DNA of 64,000 nt, from assembly GCA_016703545.1 (NCBI GenBank), contig JADJBX010000003.1, positions 310,001 through 374,000 on the forward strand, given 5' to 3'. This stretch comes from Candidatus Amarobacillus elongatus. GTDB lineage: Bacteria > Chloroflexota > Dehalococcoidia > Tepidiformales > Tepidiformaceae. How positions within the stretch are numbered: the first letter of the stretch is position 1; each line of letters begins with the position of its first letter. This document shows positions 20,092-27,776 of this stretch, one piece after another. The notes beneath the pieces were generated by a model. The model was given only the letters and a program-made list of their open reading frames with translations, did not search any database and was not told the DNA's origin. The translations under genes were made by a program, and so were the position numbers.

Positions 20092-20507
20092 ACCTCCCGC
20101 CGCTGAACGACGAAACCGGGAAGCCCGGAACGCCGCTGAACCCGTACGAAGTCACCTTCGACCGTGCCTTCGTGCAGGGGTTCCTCGACAAGACAGGCGA
20201 ATCGGCCGATGACTACGCCGTGGCCGGGCAGCCGGTGGTGCCGCCCGGTATCTACCTCGCGGCCTACGGCCGGCTCATCCACGAGTCATTCCACTACACC
20301 GCGGGCGTCCATGTTTCGTCCGACATGAAGGTGCTGGCGATGGCGCCCGTCGGCACGAAGGCCACGGTGAGCGGCGAGGTGCTCGGCCTTTCCGAACGCA
20401 ACGGCGACAAGTACGTCACCTTCTCCGTGAACGTCACCGATACCACCGGCACACGGCTGGCGGAAATCGAACACGTCTCGATTTACGCGCTGCGCCCGCG
20501 CACCTAG
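20088..20507 (+). CDS. MaoC-like hotdog protein (second of a pair)
   Basis: A 139-residue hotdog protein: YEVTFDRAFVQGFLDKTGES, then GQPVVPPGIYLAAYGRLIHE and VSSDMKVLAMAPVGTKATVS. It pairs with the previous gene (ATGA overlap), as in heteromeric R-specific enoyl-CoA hydratases and 3-methylfumaryl-CoA-type hydratases; the actual substrate is not determined. It is followed after 50 bases by an enoyl-CoA hydratase/isomerase gene. Confidence 0.72.
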   Translation: MNLPPLNDETGKPGTPLNPYEVTFDRAFVQGFLDKTGESADDYAVAGQPVVPPGIYLAAYGRLIHESFHYTAGVHVSSDMKVLAMAPVGTKATVSGEVLGLSERNGDKYVTFSVNVTDTTGTRLAEIEHVSIYALRPRT

Positions 20508-20515
20508 CAACATCC

Positions 20516-20546
20516 TTGCGCAATCGGGGTCATAGGCGGGTAGACT
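20516..20546 (+). promoter_or_regulatory. Candidate promoter before the enoyl-CoA hydratase
   Basis: TTGCGC, 19-base spacer, TAGACT; the ATG at 20557 lies only ten bases after the -10 box, so the transcript would be leaderless or nearly so. The same TAGACT hexamer occurs before the ctpA-type gene at 48491. Confidence 0.3.
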
Positions 20547-20556
20547 GCGCCCGCTT

Positions 20557-21309
20557 ATGACTGAACCCGAATCGCTGGTCCTTGAAGAGCGGCGCGGCAA
20601 CGTGGTGTTGCTGACGCTCAACCGTCCCGAGCGCCATCACGCCCTGAGCGCGGCGCTCAACGCAGCCCTCGACGACGCCTTTTCGCGCGCCGCCGACGAT
20701 GCCGATGTCGCCTGCGTGATCCTCACCGGCGCGGGCGACAAGGCGTTCTGCGCCGGCGGCGACATGCTCGAAATGAGCGGCGTCGAAACGCAGGAACGCC
20801 CCCGGCGCACCTCGTCGGCCATCGCCCGGCCGGGCGCGATGCCCATGCCCGTCATCGCCGCCGTGAACGGCTACTGCTACGGCGGTGGGGCACGCCTCGC
20901 CATCGCCTGCGACATCCGCCTCGCCTCCGACAACGCCACCTTCCGTCTCCCCGGTTCCGAGTACGGACTCGTCGTGGCGGCGGCATCGCTGCCCCGGCTG
21001 GTCGGCGCCGAGCGTGCGAAGGAGCTCATCTTCACCGCCCGCAAGTTCACCGCGCAGGAGGCACATTCGTACGGCCTCGTGACCGAGGTGTATCCGCAGG
21101 CGGACCTCCTCCCGGCGGCCTGGGCGCTCGCCGAGACCATCGCGAGCCATTCGGCGATCGCGGTCCGCGAAGCCAAGCGTGTGATCGACGCGGCCACGCT
21201 TTCGGCGGAGGCCACTGCCATGGAAGACGAGGCGAACCGCCGCCTTCGCGGCAGCCCCGAGCAGGTGGACCGCTTCCGCCACGCCACCCGGCGCGTCACC
21301 GGTCGCTAG
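20557..21309 (+). CDS. Enoyl-CoA hydratase/isomerase family protein
   Basis: A 250-residue crotonase. The oxyanion-hole motifs are present: the first in FCAGGDMLEMSG and the second in GYCYGGGARLAIACDIRLAS. The usual catalytic Glu region reads FRLPGSEYGLVVAAASLPRL. It would add water to, or shift the double bond of, an enoyl-CoA. It lies between the hotdog pair and a family III CoA-transferase on the same strand (24-base gap), consistent with a route in which an acid is first activated by CoA transfer and then hydrated. No ribosome site is obvious, in line with a leaderless start. Confidence 0.9.
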   Translation: MTEPESLVLEERRGNVVLLTLNRPERHHALSAALNAALDDAFSRAADDADVACVILTGAGDKAFCAGGDMLEMSGVETQERPRRTSSAIARPGAMPMPVIAAVNGYCYGGGARLAIACDIRLASDNATFRLPGSEYGLVVAAASLPRLVGAERAKELIFTARKFTAQEAHSYGLVTEVYPQADLLPAAWALAETIASHSAIAVREAKRVIDAATLSAEATAMEDEANRRLRGSPEQVDRFRHATRRVTGR

Positions 21310-21333
21310 CCGGCAATTCCCCTGGAGGTCGCC

Positions 21334-22533
21334 ATGCCTGGTCCCCTTTCCGGCATCAAGGTCCTGGATTTCACGTGGGCGCTCGCAGGCCCCTACGGCG
21401 TGATGATCCTCGCGGACATGGGCGCGGAGGTCTGGAAGATCGAGACCGCCGCTCAGAACGAGACGCGCCGCGGCAACGGTCCCTATGTCCACGGCGTCAG
21501 CACCTACTTCTTCAGCGTCAACCGCGGCAAGAAGAGCGTCATGCTCGATCTCAAGGCGCCCGAGGCGAAGGAGGTCATCTACAGCCTCGTGCGGCAGGTC
21601 GATGTCCTCACAGAGAACTTCTCCCCCGGCACCATGGCCAAACTGGGGTTCGATTACGAGACGCTGAGCAAGATCAATCCCGCGCTCGTGTACGCCTCCA
21701 CCTCCGGGTTCGGCCACACGGGCCCGTACCGCTCGCGCGGCGCCGTCGACGCGATCGTGCAGGGGATGGGCGGCGTGATGAGCATGACCGGCCACGAAGG
21801 AGGCCCCCCCGCCCGCGCCGGCTACTCGATCGGCGATATGGCCGGCGGCATGTACACGGCCATCGGCGTGCTCTCGGCCCTCGTCGAGCGTTCGAAGTCG
21901 GGGCAGGGGCAGCATGTCGACGTTGCCATGCTCGACTGCCAGGTCGCGCTCATGGAGAACGCCATCGTGCGGTACACCTCCACGGGCGAGGTTCCGGGAC
22001 CGGTTGGCCTGCGGCACCCCCTCGCCACGCCCCACCAGGCGCTCCCCGCGAAGGACGGCTGGGTCGTCCTCGCCAACGTGAAAGACCACAACTGGGGCAT
22101 GTTCTGCGCCCTCATCGGGTGCGACGAACTGGTGACGGACGAGCGGTTCGCCACGAACGTTGGGCGCACCCGCAACTACGGGGAGCTGGAGCCGATTCTG
22201 TTCAACGCCTTCCGGCAGAAGACACAGGCCGAGTGGCAGGAGCTGCTCAGCGACTTCTGCCTCATCGGGCCACTGAACACGGTGGACAAGGTCGTCGCGG
22301 ACCCGCAGCTGCATGCCCGCAACATGCTCGTGGAGCTGCCGACGTGGACGGGCGGCTCCCTCACGGTGTCCGGGACTCCGGTGAAGCTGTCGCGGACGCC
22401 CGGGGGACCCCAGGGCGGGGCTTCGCGGCCCGGCGAGCACACGGCCGAGATCCTCGGGGCCGCGGGTCTCGATGCCGACCGCATTTCCGCGCTCATCGCC
22501 AGCGGCGTGGCGGGTGACGCGCCCTCGAAATAG
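21334..22533 (+). CDS. CaiB/BaiF family III CoA-transferase
   Basis: A 399-residue family III CoA-transferase with all expected features: LSGIKVLDFTWALAGPYGVM, MGAEVWKIETAAQNETRRGN, SGFGHTGPYRSRGAVDAIVQ. The catalytic Asp sits in YSIGDMAGGMYTAIGVLSAL, followed by KSGQGQHVDVAMLDCQ. This is the ordinary single-domain, Asp-containing form, in contrast to the paired and fused forms elsewhere in the window. A GGAGGT ribosome site precedes the ATG. Substrate acids are unknown; the upstream hydratases suggest a C4-C6 unsaturated or hydroxy acid, but this is inference. Confidence 0.93.
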   Translation: MPGPLSGIKVLDFTWALAGPYGVMILADMGAEVWKIETAAQNETRRGNGPYVHGVSTYFFSVNRGKKSVMLDLKAPEAKEVIYSLVRQVDVLTENFSPGTMAKLGFDYETLSKINPALVYASTSGFGHTGPYRSRGAVDAIVQGMGGVMSMTGHEGGPPARAGYSIGDMAGGMYTAIGVLSALVERSKSGQGQHVDVAMLDCQVALMENAIVRYTSTGEVPGPVGLRHPLATPHQALPAKDGWVVLANVKDHNWGMFCALIGCDELVTDERFATNVGRTRNYGELEPILFNAFRQKTQAEWQELLSDFCLIGPLNTVDKVVADPQLHARNMLVELPTWTGGSLTVSGTPVKLSRTPGGPQGGASRPGEHTAEILGAAGLDADRISALIASGVAGDAPSK

Positions 22534-22545
22534 TTGGACAAGACA

Positions 22546-22574
22546 TTGACATGGGCGCACGTCACGCCCATGCT
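22546..22574 (+). promoter_or_regulatory. Promoter with an operator-like palindrome in its spacer
   Basis: An exact TTGACA (22546-22551), a 17-base spacer, then CATGCT (22569-22574). A perfect dyad CATGGGCG-cacgtca-CGCCCATG (22550-22572) fills the space between the boxes and overlaps both. The ATG at 22581 lies six bases after the -10 box, so the mRNA would be leaderless. Confidence 0.5.
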
Positions 22575-22580
22575 GAGGAC

Positions 22581-23621
22581 ATGAACACCGCCGGCCCCAC
22601 GCACGAACCGCTCGTACGGCGCTGGGGCCGGCGGTCCCTCACCCTCCCCGCGTACGCCTTTGCCGCGGCCGCCATGCTGCTCCTGGCGCCGCTGCTCTTC
22701 CCGCTGGCGGCAGGCATCGACCTTGCCCGCCGGCGGGGCTGGGTCCTGGTGCGCTGCCTCGCGATGGTGGATGTGTTCCTTGCCGCCGAAGTGGCGGGGG
22801 TAGTGGGCGCGACGGCGATTTGGCTCCGCGGCCCCCGTTCCGGCCCGGTCTTCCTCGAACGCAACTTCCGCCTCCAGTGCTGGTGGGCGAACACCCTCTT
22901 CCGTGCCGGTGAGCGGCTCTTCGCGCTGCGCGTTCGGGTCGAGGGAGATGCGAAGGCCGCCCGCGGCCCCGTGCTCATCTTCGTGCGGCACGTCTCGCCG
23001 GTGGACAACCTCATCCCGGCGGTCCTGCTCTCGGACCGCCACGGTCTGCGGTTGCGCTGGGTCTTGAACCGCTGGCTCCTCCGCGACCCGTGCCTGGATA
23101 TCGTCGGGAACCGGCTCGCGAACGCGTTCGTCCGCGGCGGGACCGACAGCGACGGGCACGTCACCGCCGTCGCCACCCTTGGACATGCCCTCGACATCAA
23201 CGAAGGCGCCGCCATCTACCCCGAGGGTGCCTTGTTCAGCCCCGCGCGCCGGGAGCGAGCCCTCTCGCGGCTTGGCGGCAGCCCGTGGCTTCCCCGCGCG
23301 GAGGCGCTGACCACCGTCCTCCCGCCGCGCATGGGCGGCGCGCTCGCCCTCCTCGAAGCCGCCCCGGCCGCGGACGTCGTCGTCTGCGCGCATCGCGGCT
23401 TCGAGCCCGCGGGCAGCTACCGGGCCTTCCTTTCGGGCGCATTCGTCGGGTCCGAGGTTTCCGTCGCCTTCTGGCGATTCCCGCGCGAAGGCATCCCCGG
23501 CAGCCGGGATGAGCGCACGGCGTGGCTCTACGACCGCTGGGCCGAAGTCGACCGCTGGGTTTCCGCGTCCGCGGGCGAAACGCCCACAGCCGTGTCCACA
23601 CCCGTTCACACAGGAGTCTGA
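22581..23621 (+). CDS. PlsC-like lysophospholipid acyltransferase family protein
   Basis: About 346 residues. Two N-terminal membrane segments (AYAFAAAAMLLLAPLLFPLA; MVDVFLAAEVAGVVGATAIW) precede an acyltransferase domain. That domain has the HX4D motif in VRHVSPVDNLIP and the acceptor/acyl motif GAAIYPEGALFSP (EG in place of FPEGTRS). It would acylate a glycerolipid-like acceptor at the membrane. I prefer ATG 22581 (MNTAGPTHEPLVRR), because the promoter dyad covers the alternative ATG at 22551. It is followed two bases later by the DUF1295 gene. Confidence 0.75.
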   Translation: MNTAGPTHEPLVRRWGRRSLTLPAYAFAAAAMLLLAPLLFPLAAGIDLARRRGWVLVRCLAMVDVFLAAEVAGVVGATAIWLRGPRSGPVFLERNFRLQCWWANTLFRAGERLFALRVRVEGDAKAARGPVLIFVRHVSPVDNLIPAVLLSDRHGLRLRWVLNRWLLRDPCLDIVGNRLANAFVRGGTDSDGHVTAVATLGHALDINEGAAIYPEGALFSPARRERALSRLGGSPWLPRAEALTTVLPPRMGGALALLEAAPAADVVVCAHRGFEPAGSYRAFLSGAFVGSEVSVAFWRFPREGIPGSRDERTAWLYDRWAEVDRWVSASAGETPTAVSTPVHTGV

Positions 23622-23623
23622 CC

Positions 23624-24412
23624 GTGCCCGAAACGTTTCTCATTGCCCTGCTTGCCGTCGCCGGCCTGATGGTCACGACCTGGGTCATCAGCCTCGTTCG
23701 CCGCGATGCCAGCATCGTCGACATCGCCTGGGGGCTCGGCTTCGTCGTGGTCGCATGGGCCACCTTCGCCACGGGAAGCGGCTACGAGACCCGCGCGCTG
23801 CTCGTGACGGCCATGGTCACCGCCTGGGGGTTGCGGCTCGCCGGGTACCTCGCGTGGCGGAACCTCGGCAAGGGCGAGGACTTCCGCTACCGCCGCATGC
23901 GCGCCCAGTACGGCGCACGCTTCCCGATTGTCAGCCTGTTCACCGTGTTCGGGCTGCAGGGCGTGCTCATGCTCGTCATTTCGCTGCCTGTGCAGGCCGC
24001 GAACTCCGCCGGGACCCCCGCGCACCTCACGGCCCTCGACTGGCTCGGGCTTGCGGTGTGGCTCGTGGGCGTCGCCTTCGAAGGCGTCGCCGACATCCAG
24101 CTCGCGCGCTTCAAGGCGAATCCCGCCAACGCGGGCGCCGTGATGGATCGCGGGCTCTGGAAGTACTCGCGCCATCCGAACTACTTCGGCGATGCGCTCG
24201 CGTGGTGGGGCGTCTTCCTGCTGGCAGCGTCGAACACGGGCTCGTGGTGGGTCATCGCCAGCCCGATCGTGATGACGATTCTCCTCACACGCGTCTCCGG
24301 AGTTCCCCTGCTGGAGAAGTCCCTGGTGAAGCGCCGCCCCGGGTACGCCGAGTACGTTGCGCGCACGAGTTCGTTCATCCCGCGGCCGCCGCGCAAGCCT
24401 CGGAGCGCGTGA
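23624..24412 (+). CDS. DUF1295 / steroid 5-alpha-reductase-like membrane protein
   Basis: An integral membrane protein of 262 residues with six or seven hydrophobic segments. It carries the family signature GLWKYSRHPNYFGDALAWWG and a C-terminal PLLEKSLVKRRPGYAEYV. The family is related to steroid 5-alpha-reductases and isoprenylcysteine methyltransferases and binds NADPH or AdoMet; the substrate is usually a lipid. The GTG at 23624 is chosen because CAGGAG lies nine bases upstream and the acyltransferase gene ends at 23621. Pairing with an acyltransferase suggests lipid or sterol-like modification. Confidence 0.85.
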   Translation: MPETFLIALLAVAGLMVTTWVISLVRRDASIVDIAWGLGFVVVAWATFATGSGYETRALLVTAMVTAWGLRLAGYLAWRNLGKGEDFRYRRMRAQYGARFPIVSLFTVFGLQGVLMLVISLPVQAANSAGTPAHLTALDWLGLAVWLVGVAFEGVADIQLARFKANPANAGAVMDRGLWKYSRHPNYFGDALAWWGVFLLAASNTGSWWVIASPIVMTILLTRVSGVPLLEKSLVKRRPGYAEYVARTSSFIPRPPRKPRSA

Positions 24413-24505
24413 CCGGAACCCCTCCGCGTTTGACGCCCGGCGGCTGTTCCTGTAGGCACACATGCGTGCCGGCGGCAGCCGGGATTTTGATGTGGGGGGC
24501 ACGGT

Positions 24506-26785
24506 ATGGCGACAGCTCCGTTCGAGGGCTTCCGGATCCTGGATTGCAGTGAGGGTCTCGCCGGGCCAATGGCGGCCATGCACCTGGCGGATTTCGGCGC
24601 CGAGGTCATCAAGGTGGAGCCGCCCGGCGGCGAACGGGGACGCTCGAACCCCGGGTTCCCGCTCTGGAACCGCAACAAGCGCGGAGTGACGATCGATATC
24701 CGCTCCCAGGCAGGCGCGGCGCGCCTCCGGGAGCTACTCGCGACCGCCGACGGGTGTGTGTTCTCGCAGCCGCTCGCGGAACTCGAGCACCTCGGCCTGG
24801 ACCACGCGTCCATGACGAAGCTGAACCCCGCCCTTGTGTATCTGCACACGCCCCCGTGGCCCACCGACGACGAGTCCGTCGAGCTGCTGTGCGCGGCGAC
24901 CGGCATCGGAATGGGCCAATTCGCGAAGGCAAACGTGCCCGTCGACCCCGTCATCCCGCACGTCCTGTACATGCAGGCCGTCGTGGGCGCGAGCGGATTC
25001 ACCTCCGCGATGATCGAGCGCGAACGGTCGGGCCGCGGCCAGGCCGTGACGGTCGGCGGCATCCAGGCCGCCCTTTCGGCGACCACGGGTGGCGTCACGC
25101 ACCGCCCCGGGGATCCGCCGCGCCCGAAGGGCCCGCCGACCGGTGGCACGCCCACCTACCGTCTCTTCCAGTGCTCCGACGGCGAGTGGATTTTCGTCGC
25201 CGGCCTCACGCCCGCGTTCCGCGTTTCGGCCCTGACGGCTATCGGCCTGCTGGACGAATTCCTCATCGACCCGCGCATCGCCGGCGAGCCCGCCATGATG
25301 TGGCTCCCGGAAAACATGCCATGGGTATCGGAGCGCATGGAAGCGGTCATGCGCACGAAGACGGCTGCCGAGTGGCTCACGATCATCGCCGAGGCCGGGT
25401 GCCCCTGCGGCCCCGTCTGGGACCGGGAGACGTGGCTGAATCATCCCCAGCTCCCTGCGATCGGCATGTGGACCACGCTGGACGACCCCAACGTCGGCCG
25501 CGTTTCAATGCCCGGTCTGCCCATCAACCTCTGGCAGTCGCCCGCGTCCGTCCGCACCCCTTCGCCCGCGCCCGGGGGCGTTGATGCTGTCGAACCCCAC
25601 GTGTCGCCCCTTCGGCCCAGTGGCGAACAGGTGAAGGGCGCCGGCCCGCTGGCCGGTCTTCGCGTACTCGACCTCGGCGCGATCATCGCCGGGACGTATG
25701 CCGGTTCGATCCTCGCCGACTTCGGCGCCGATGTGCTCAAGGTCGAACCGCTCGGGGGCGACACCTTCCGCTCCGCGGGTGCCGGTTTTGTCGGATACAA
25801 CCTCGGCAAGCGCAGCGTCGCCCTCGACCTGCAGAAGAAGGAAGGCCGGGACGCGTTCCTCCGCCTGGTGGCGAACAGCGACGTCGTCGTCGACAACTAC
25901 CGCCCCGGCGTGCTGCAGCGGCTCCGCATCGACTACCCGTCGCTGAAGGAGGTCAACCCGCGCATCATCACCGTGACCGTGACGGGGTACGGCCACGCCG
26001 GCCCGATGGCGAACGAGCCCGGCTTCGACCCGCTGCTGCAGGCGGCAAGCGGAATGATGGACGCGCAGGGCGGAGGCGGAGATCCCGTGTTCTTCACCGT
26101 GCCCGTGAACGACGTCGCGAGCGCGGCGACCGCGACCCTTGGCGCGGTCATCGCGCTGCTGCATCGCGCGCGCACGGGTGAAGGGCAGGCGGTCACGACG
26201 TCGCTCGCGGCGCAATCCGTGATGTTCCAGTCCGGCGAACTGGTCCGGTATGAGGGGCGCGCGCCCGCTCGCGTGGGCGGCACGGATTACCCGGGGCCGT
26301 CCGCCCTCGACCGCTACTACGCCACCAGCGACGGCTTCATCCGGCTCCAGGCCACCGATGCGGACCGCGCGCGGCTGGCGGCGGCGAAGCTGCTGCCGGG
26401 CACGTCCGGCCTCGACGACGCGGGTACGGCCGAGGCCCTCGGCGCGTCCTTCGCGAAGCTCACTCGCGATGAGGCGGTGGCCATCCTCGCGGAGGCGGGC
26501 ATCGCGGCGGCGCCGGCACGCGTCAACCGCGAGCTCACCGCCGTTGCCGAATTCGTGTCCCAGGGAGCCGTCGAACAGGCGGACTTCGGCCCGGGGTTGC
26601 CGGTCTGGGTGGCCGGCAAATACGCCCTCTTCAGCCGTACCCAGCGCCACGGACCGAAGAAGGCGCCCGGCCTGGGCGAGCACAGCTTCGATGTGCTTTC
26701 GGAGCACGGCTTCTCGCCAGAGGAGATCGACGCGCTGCTGGCGGCGGGGGCGATGGTGCAGGGCGGCGCGTTCGTCATCCCGTAG
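24506..26785 (+). CDS. Fused two-domain family III CoA-transferase (DddD-like architecture)
   Basis: A 759-residue protein made of two CaiB-type domains. Domain 1 (about 1-350): FEGFRILDCSEGLAGPMAAM, FGAEVIKVEPPGGERGRSNP, RERSGRGQAVTVGG. The catalytic Asp position is empty there (LYMQAVVGASGF). Domain 2 (about 375-759): GLRVLDLGAIIAGTYAGSIL, VTVTGYGHAGPMANEPGFDP, the Asp in TVPVNDVASAATATLGAVIA, then RTGEGQAVTTSLAAQ. One Asp-bearing and one Asp-less domain in a single chain is the layout of DddD, the DMSP CoA-transferase/lyase, but substrate identity is not shown. It is followed 99 bases later by a crotonase on the same strand. Confidence 0.88.
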   Translation: MATAPFEGFRILDCSEGLAGPMAAMHLADFGAEVIKVEPPGGERGRSNPGFPLWNRNKRGVTIDIRSQAGAARLRELLATADGCVFSQPLAELEHLGLDHASMTKLNPALVYLHTPPWPTDDESVELLCAATGIGMGQFAKANVPVDPVIPHVLYMQAVVGASGFTSAMIERERSGRGQAVTVGGIQAALSATTGGVTHRPGDPPRPKGPPTGGTPTYRLFQCSDGEWIFVAGLTPAFRVSALTAIGLLDEFLIDPRIAGEPAMMWLPENMPWVSERMEAVMRTKTAAEWLTIIAEAGCPCGPVWDRETWLNHPQLPAIGMWTTLDDPNVGRVSMPGLPINLWQSPASVRTPSPAPGGVDAVEPHVSPLRPSGEQVKGAGPLAGLRVLDLGAIIAGTYAGSILADFGADVLKVEPLGGDTFRSAGAGFVGYNLGKRSVALDLQKKEGRDAFLRLVANSDVVVDNYRPGVLQRLRIDYPSLKEVNPRIITVTVTGYGHAGPMANEPGFDPLLQAASGMMDAQGGGGDPVFFTVPVNDVASAATATLGAVIALLHRARTGEGQAVTTSLAAQSVMFQSGELVRYEGRAPARVGGTDYPGPSALDRYYATSDGFIRLQATDADRARLAAAKLLPGTSGLDDAGTAEALGASFAKLTRDEAVAILAEAGIAAAPARVNRELTAVAEFVSQGAVEQADFGPGLPVWVAGKYALFSRTQRHGPKKAPGLGEHSFDVLSEHGFSPEEIDALLAAGAMVQGGAFVIP

Positions 26786-26884
26786 CCAGATCGCGCCAAC
26801 GGCGGTGGCGTGCGCCGGCGATTGCCCGCACTGCCGCCGCCGTGGATGCTTCTCGCCATTCGAACCATTTCCAAGGAGGCCCAC

Positions 26885-27736
26885 GTGGCCGAAGTCGATA
26901 CGAGCACCTGGAAGAAGACGCCCGATGGCATCGCCATCCCGCCCCCGTCGGCGGACGACGTCCTGTACGAAGTCCGCGACAACGTCGCGTGGATCACCCT
27001 CAACCGGCCGCTGGTCCTCAACGCCTTCAACAAGAACGTGCAGCGGCTGCTCATGGCCGCCCTTGACCGGCTCGAGGCGGATGACGACGCGCGGGTGGCG
27101 GTGCTCATCGGTGCCGGCCGCGCCTTCAGCGCCGGCGGCGACATGTGGGCCGGGCTCTACCCCGACGACCAGCCGGCGCCCGGTGGCCCTGAGGTGCAGG
27201 GCCGGATCTGGGGGCTCTCCAAGCCGGTCATCGCCGCCGTTCGCGGCCATGCCGTCGGCCAGGGTTGTGAACTCGCGGGCGCCTGCGACCTGACCATCGC
27301 ATCGGAAACGGCCCGCTTCGGCGAGATCCAGATTCGCCACGGCTTCCCGCCTCCGTTCCTCATCACCCCCTACCTCGTGAGCATGAAGCGCGCGAAGGAG
27401 CTGCTCCTGCTCGGCGAGGTCATTCTCCCCGAGGAAGCGCAGCGGCTGGGCATGGTCAACCGCGTCGTGCCCGATGGCGAACTCGAGTCCGCGGCGGAAG
27501 CCGTCGCGCGCAAGATCGCGTCATTGCCCCAGACGACGGTGCGGCTGAATAAGGCCCTCACCAACCGCGCCTACGAGCTCGCGGGCATCCGCGATGGGCT
27601 CGCCTGGAACCAGGACGAAGCCATGCGCGCGCTCAGCGGCCAGAAGGACGCGGTCGCCGAGGAACGGCACCGTATCCGCCAGGAGAAGGGTTGGAACGAG
27701 TTTAAGCAGGAGCGGGACCGGGGCTACTCCGGCTAA
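26885..27736 (+). CDS. Enoyl-CoA hydratase/isomerase family protein
   Basis: A 283-residue crotonase: VRDNVAWITLNRPLVLNAFN, then FSAGGDMWAGLYPDDQ and GHAVGQGCELAGACDLTIAS (oxyanion hole), and FGEIQIRHGFPPPFLITPYL. It is longer than the typical 255-260 because of an N-terminal extension (VAEVDTSTWKKTPDGIAIPP) and a charged C-terminal tail. GTG 26885 is chosen for the strong AAGGAGG six bases before it. The gene probably acts on the product of the fused CoA-transferase upstream. It ends convergently to comM at a 12-bp hairpin. Confidence 0.9.
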   Translation: MAEVDTSTWKKTPDGIAIPPPSADDVLYEVRDNVAWITLNRPLVLNAFNKNVQRLLMAALDRLEADDDARVAVLIGAGRAFSAGGDMWAGLYPDDQPAPGGPEVQGRIWGLSKPVIAAVRGHAVGQGCELAGACDLTIASETARFGEIQIRHGFPPPFLITPYLVSMKRAKELLLLGEVILPEEAQRLGMVNRVVPDGELESAAEAVARKIASLPQTTVRLNKALTNRAYELAGIRDGLAWNQDEAMRALSGQKDAVAEERHRIRQEKGWNEFKQERDRGYSG

Positions 27737-27749
27737 CCGAAGCACAAGA

Positions 27750-27776
27750 GGTGGCCTGACCGGCGGTCAGGCCACC
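27750..27776. terminator. Bidirectional hairpin between the crotonase and comM
   Basis: A perfect 12-bp stem, GGTGGCCTGACC / GGTCAGGCCACC with a 3-base loop. It lies between two convergent genes and overlaps the comM stop codon. No long T run follows on either strand. Confidence 0.75.

Noticed and set aside
20530..22560. A 676-residue open frame on the minus strand
   Set aside because: It lies antisense to the crotonase and CoA-transferase genes, which have clear family motifs; high-GC sequence often leaves such frames open.
24454..24469. A GGCAC-N6-GTGCC inverted repeat as an operator for the fused CoA-transferase
   Set aside because: Five-base arms are expected by chance in this GC-rich sequence, and no promoter boxes accompany it.
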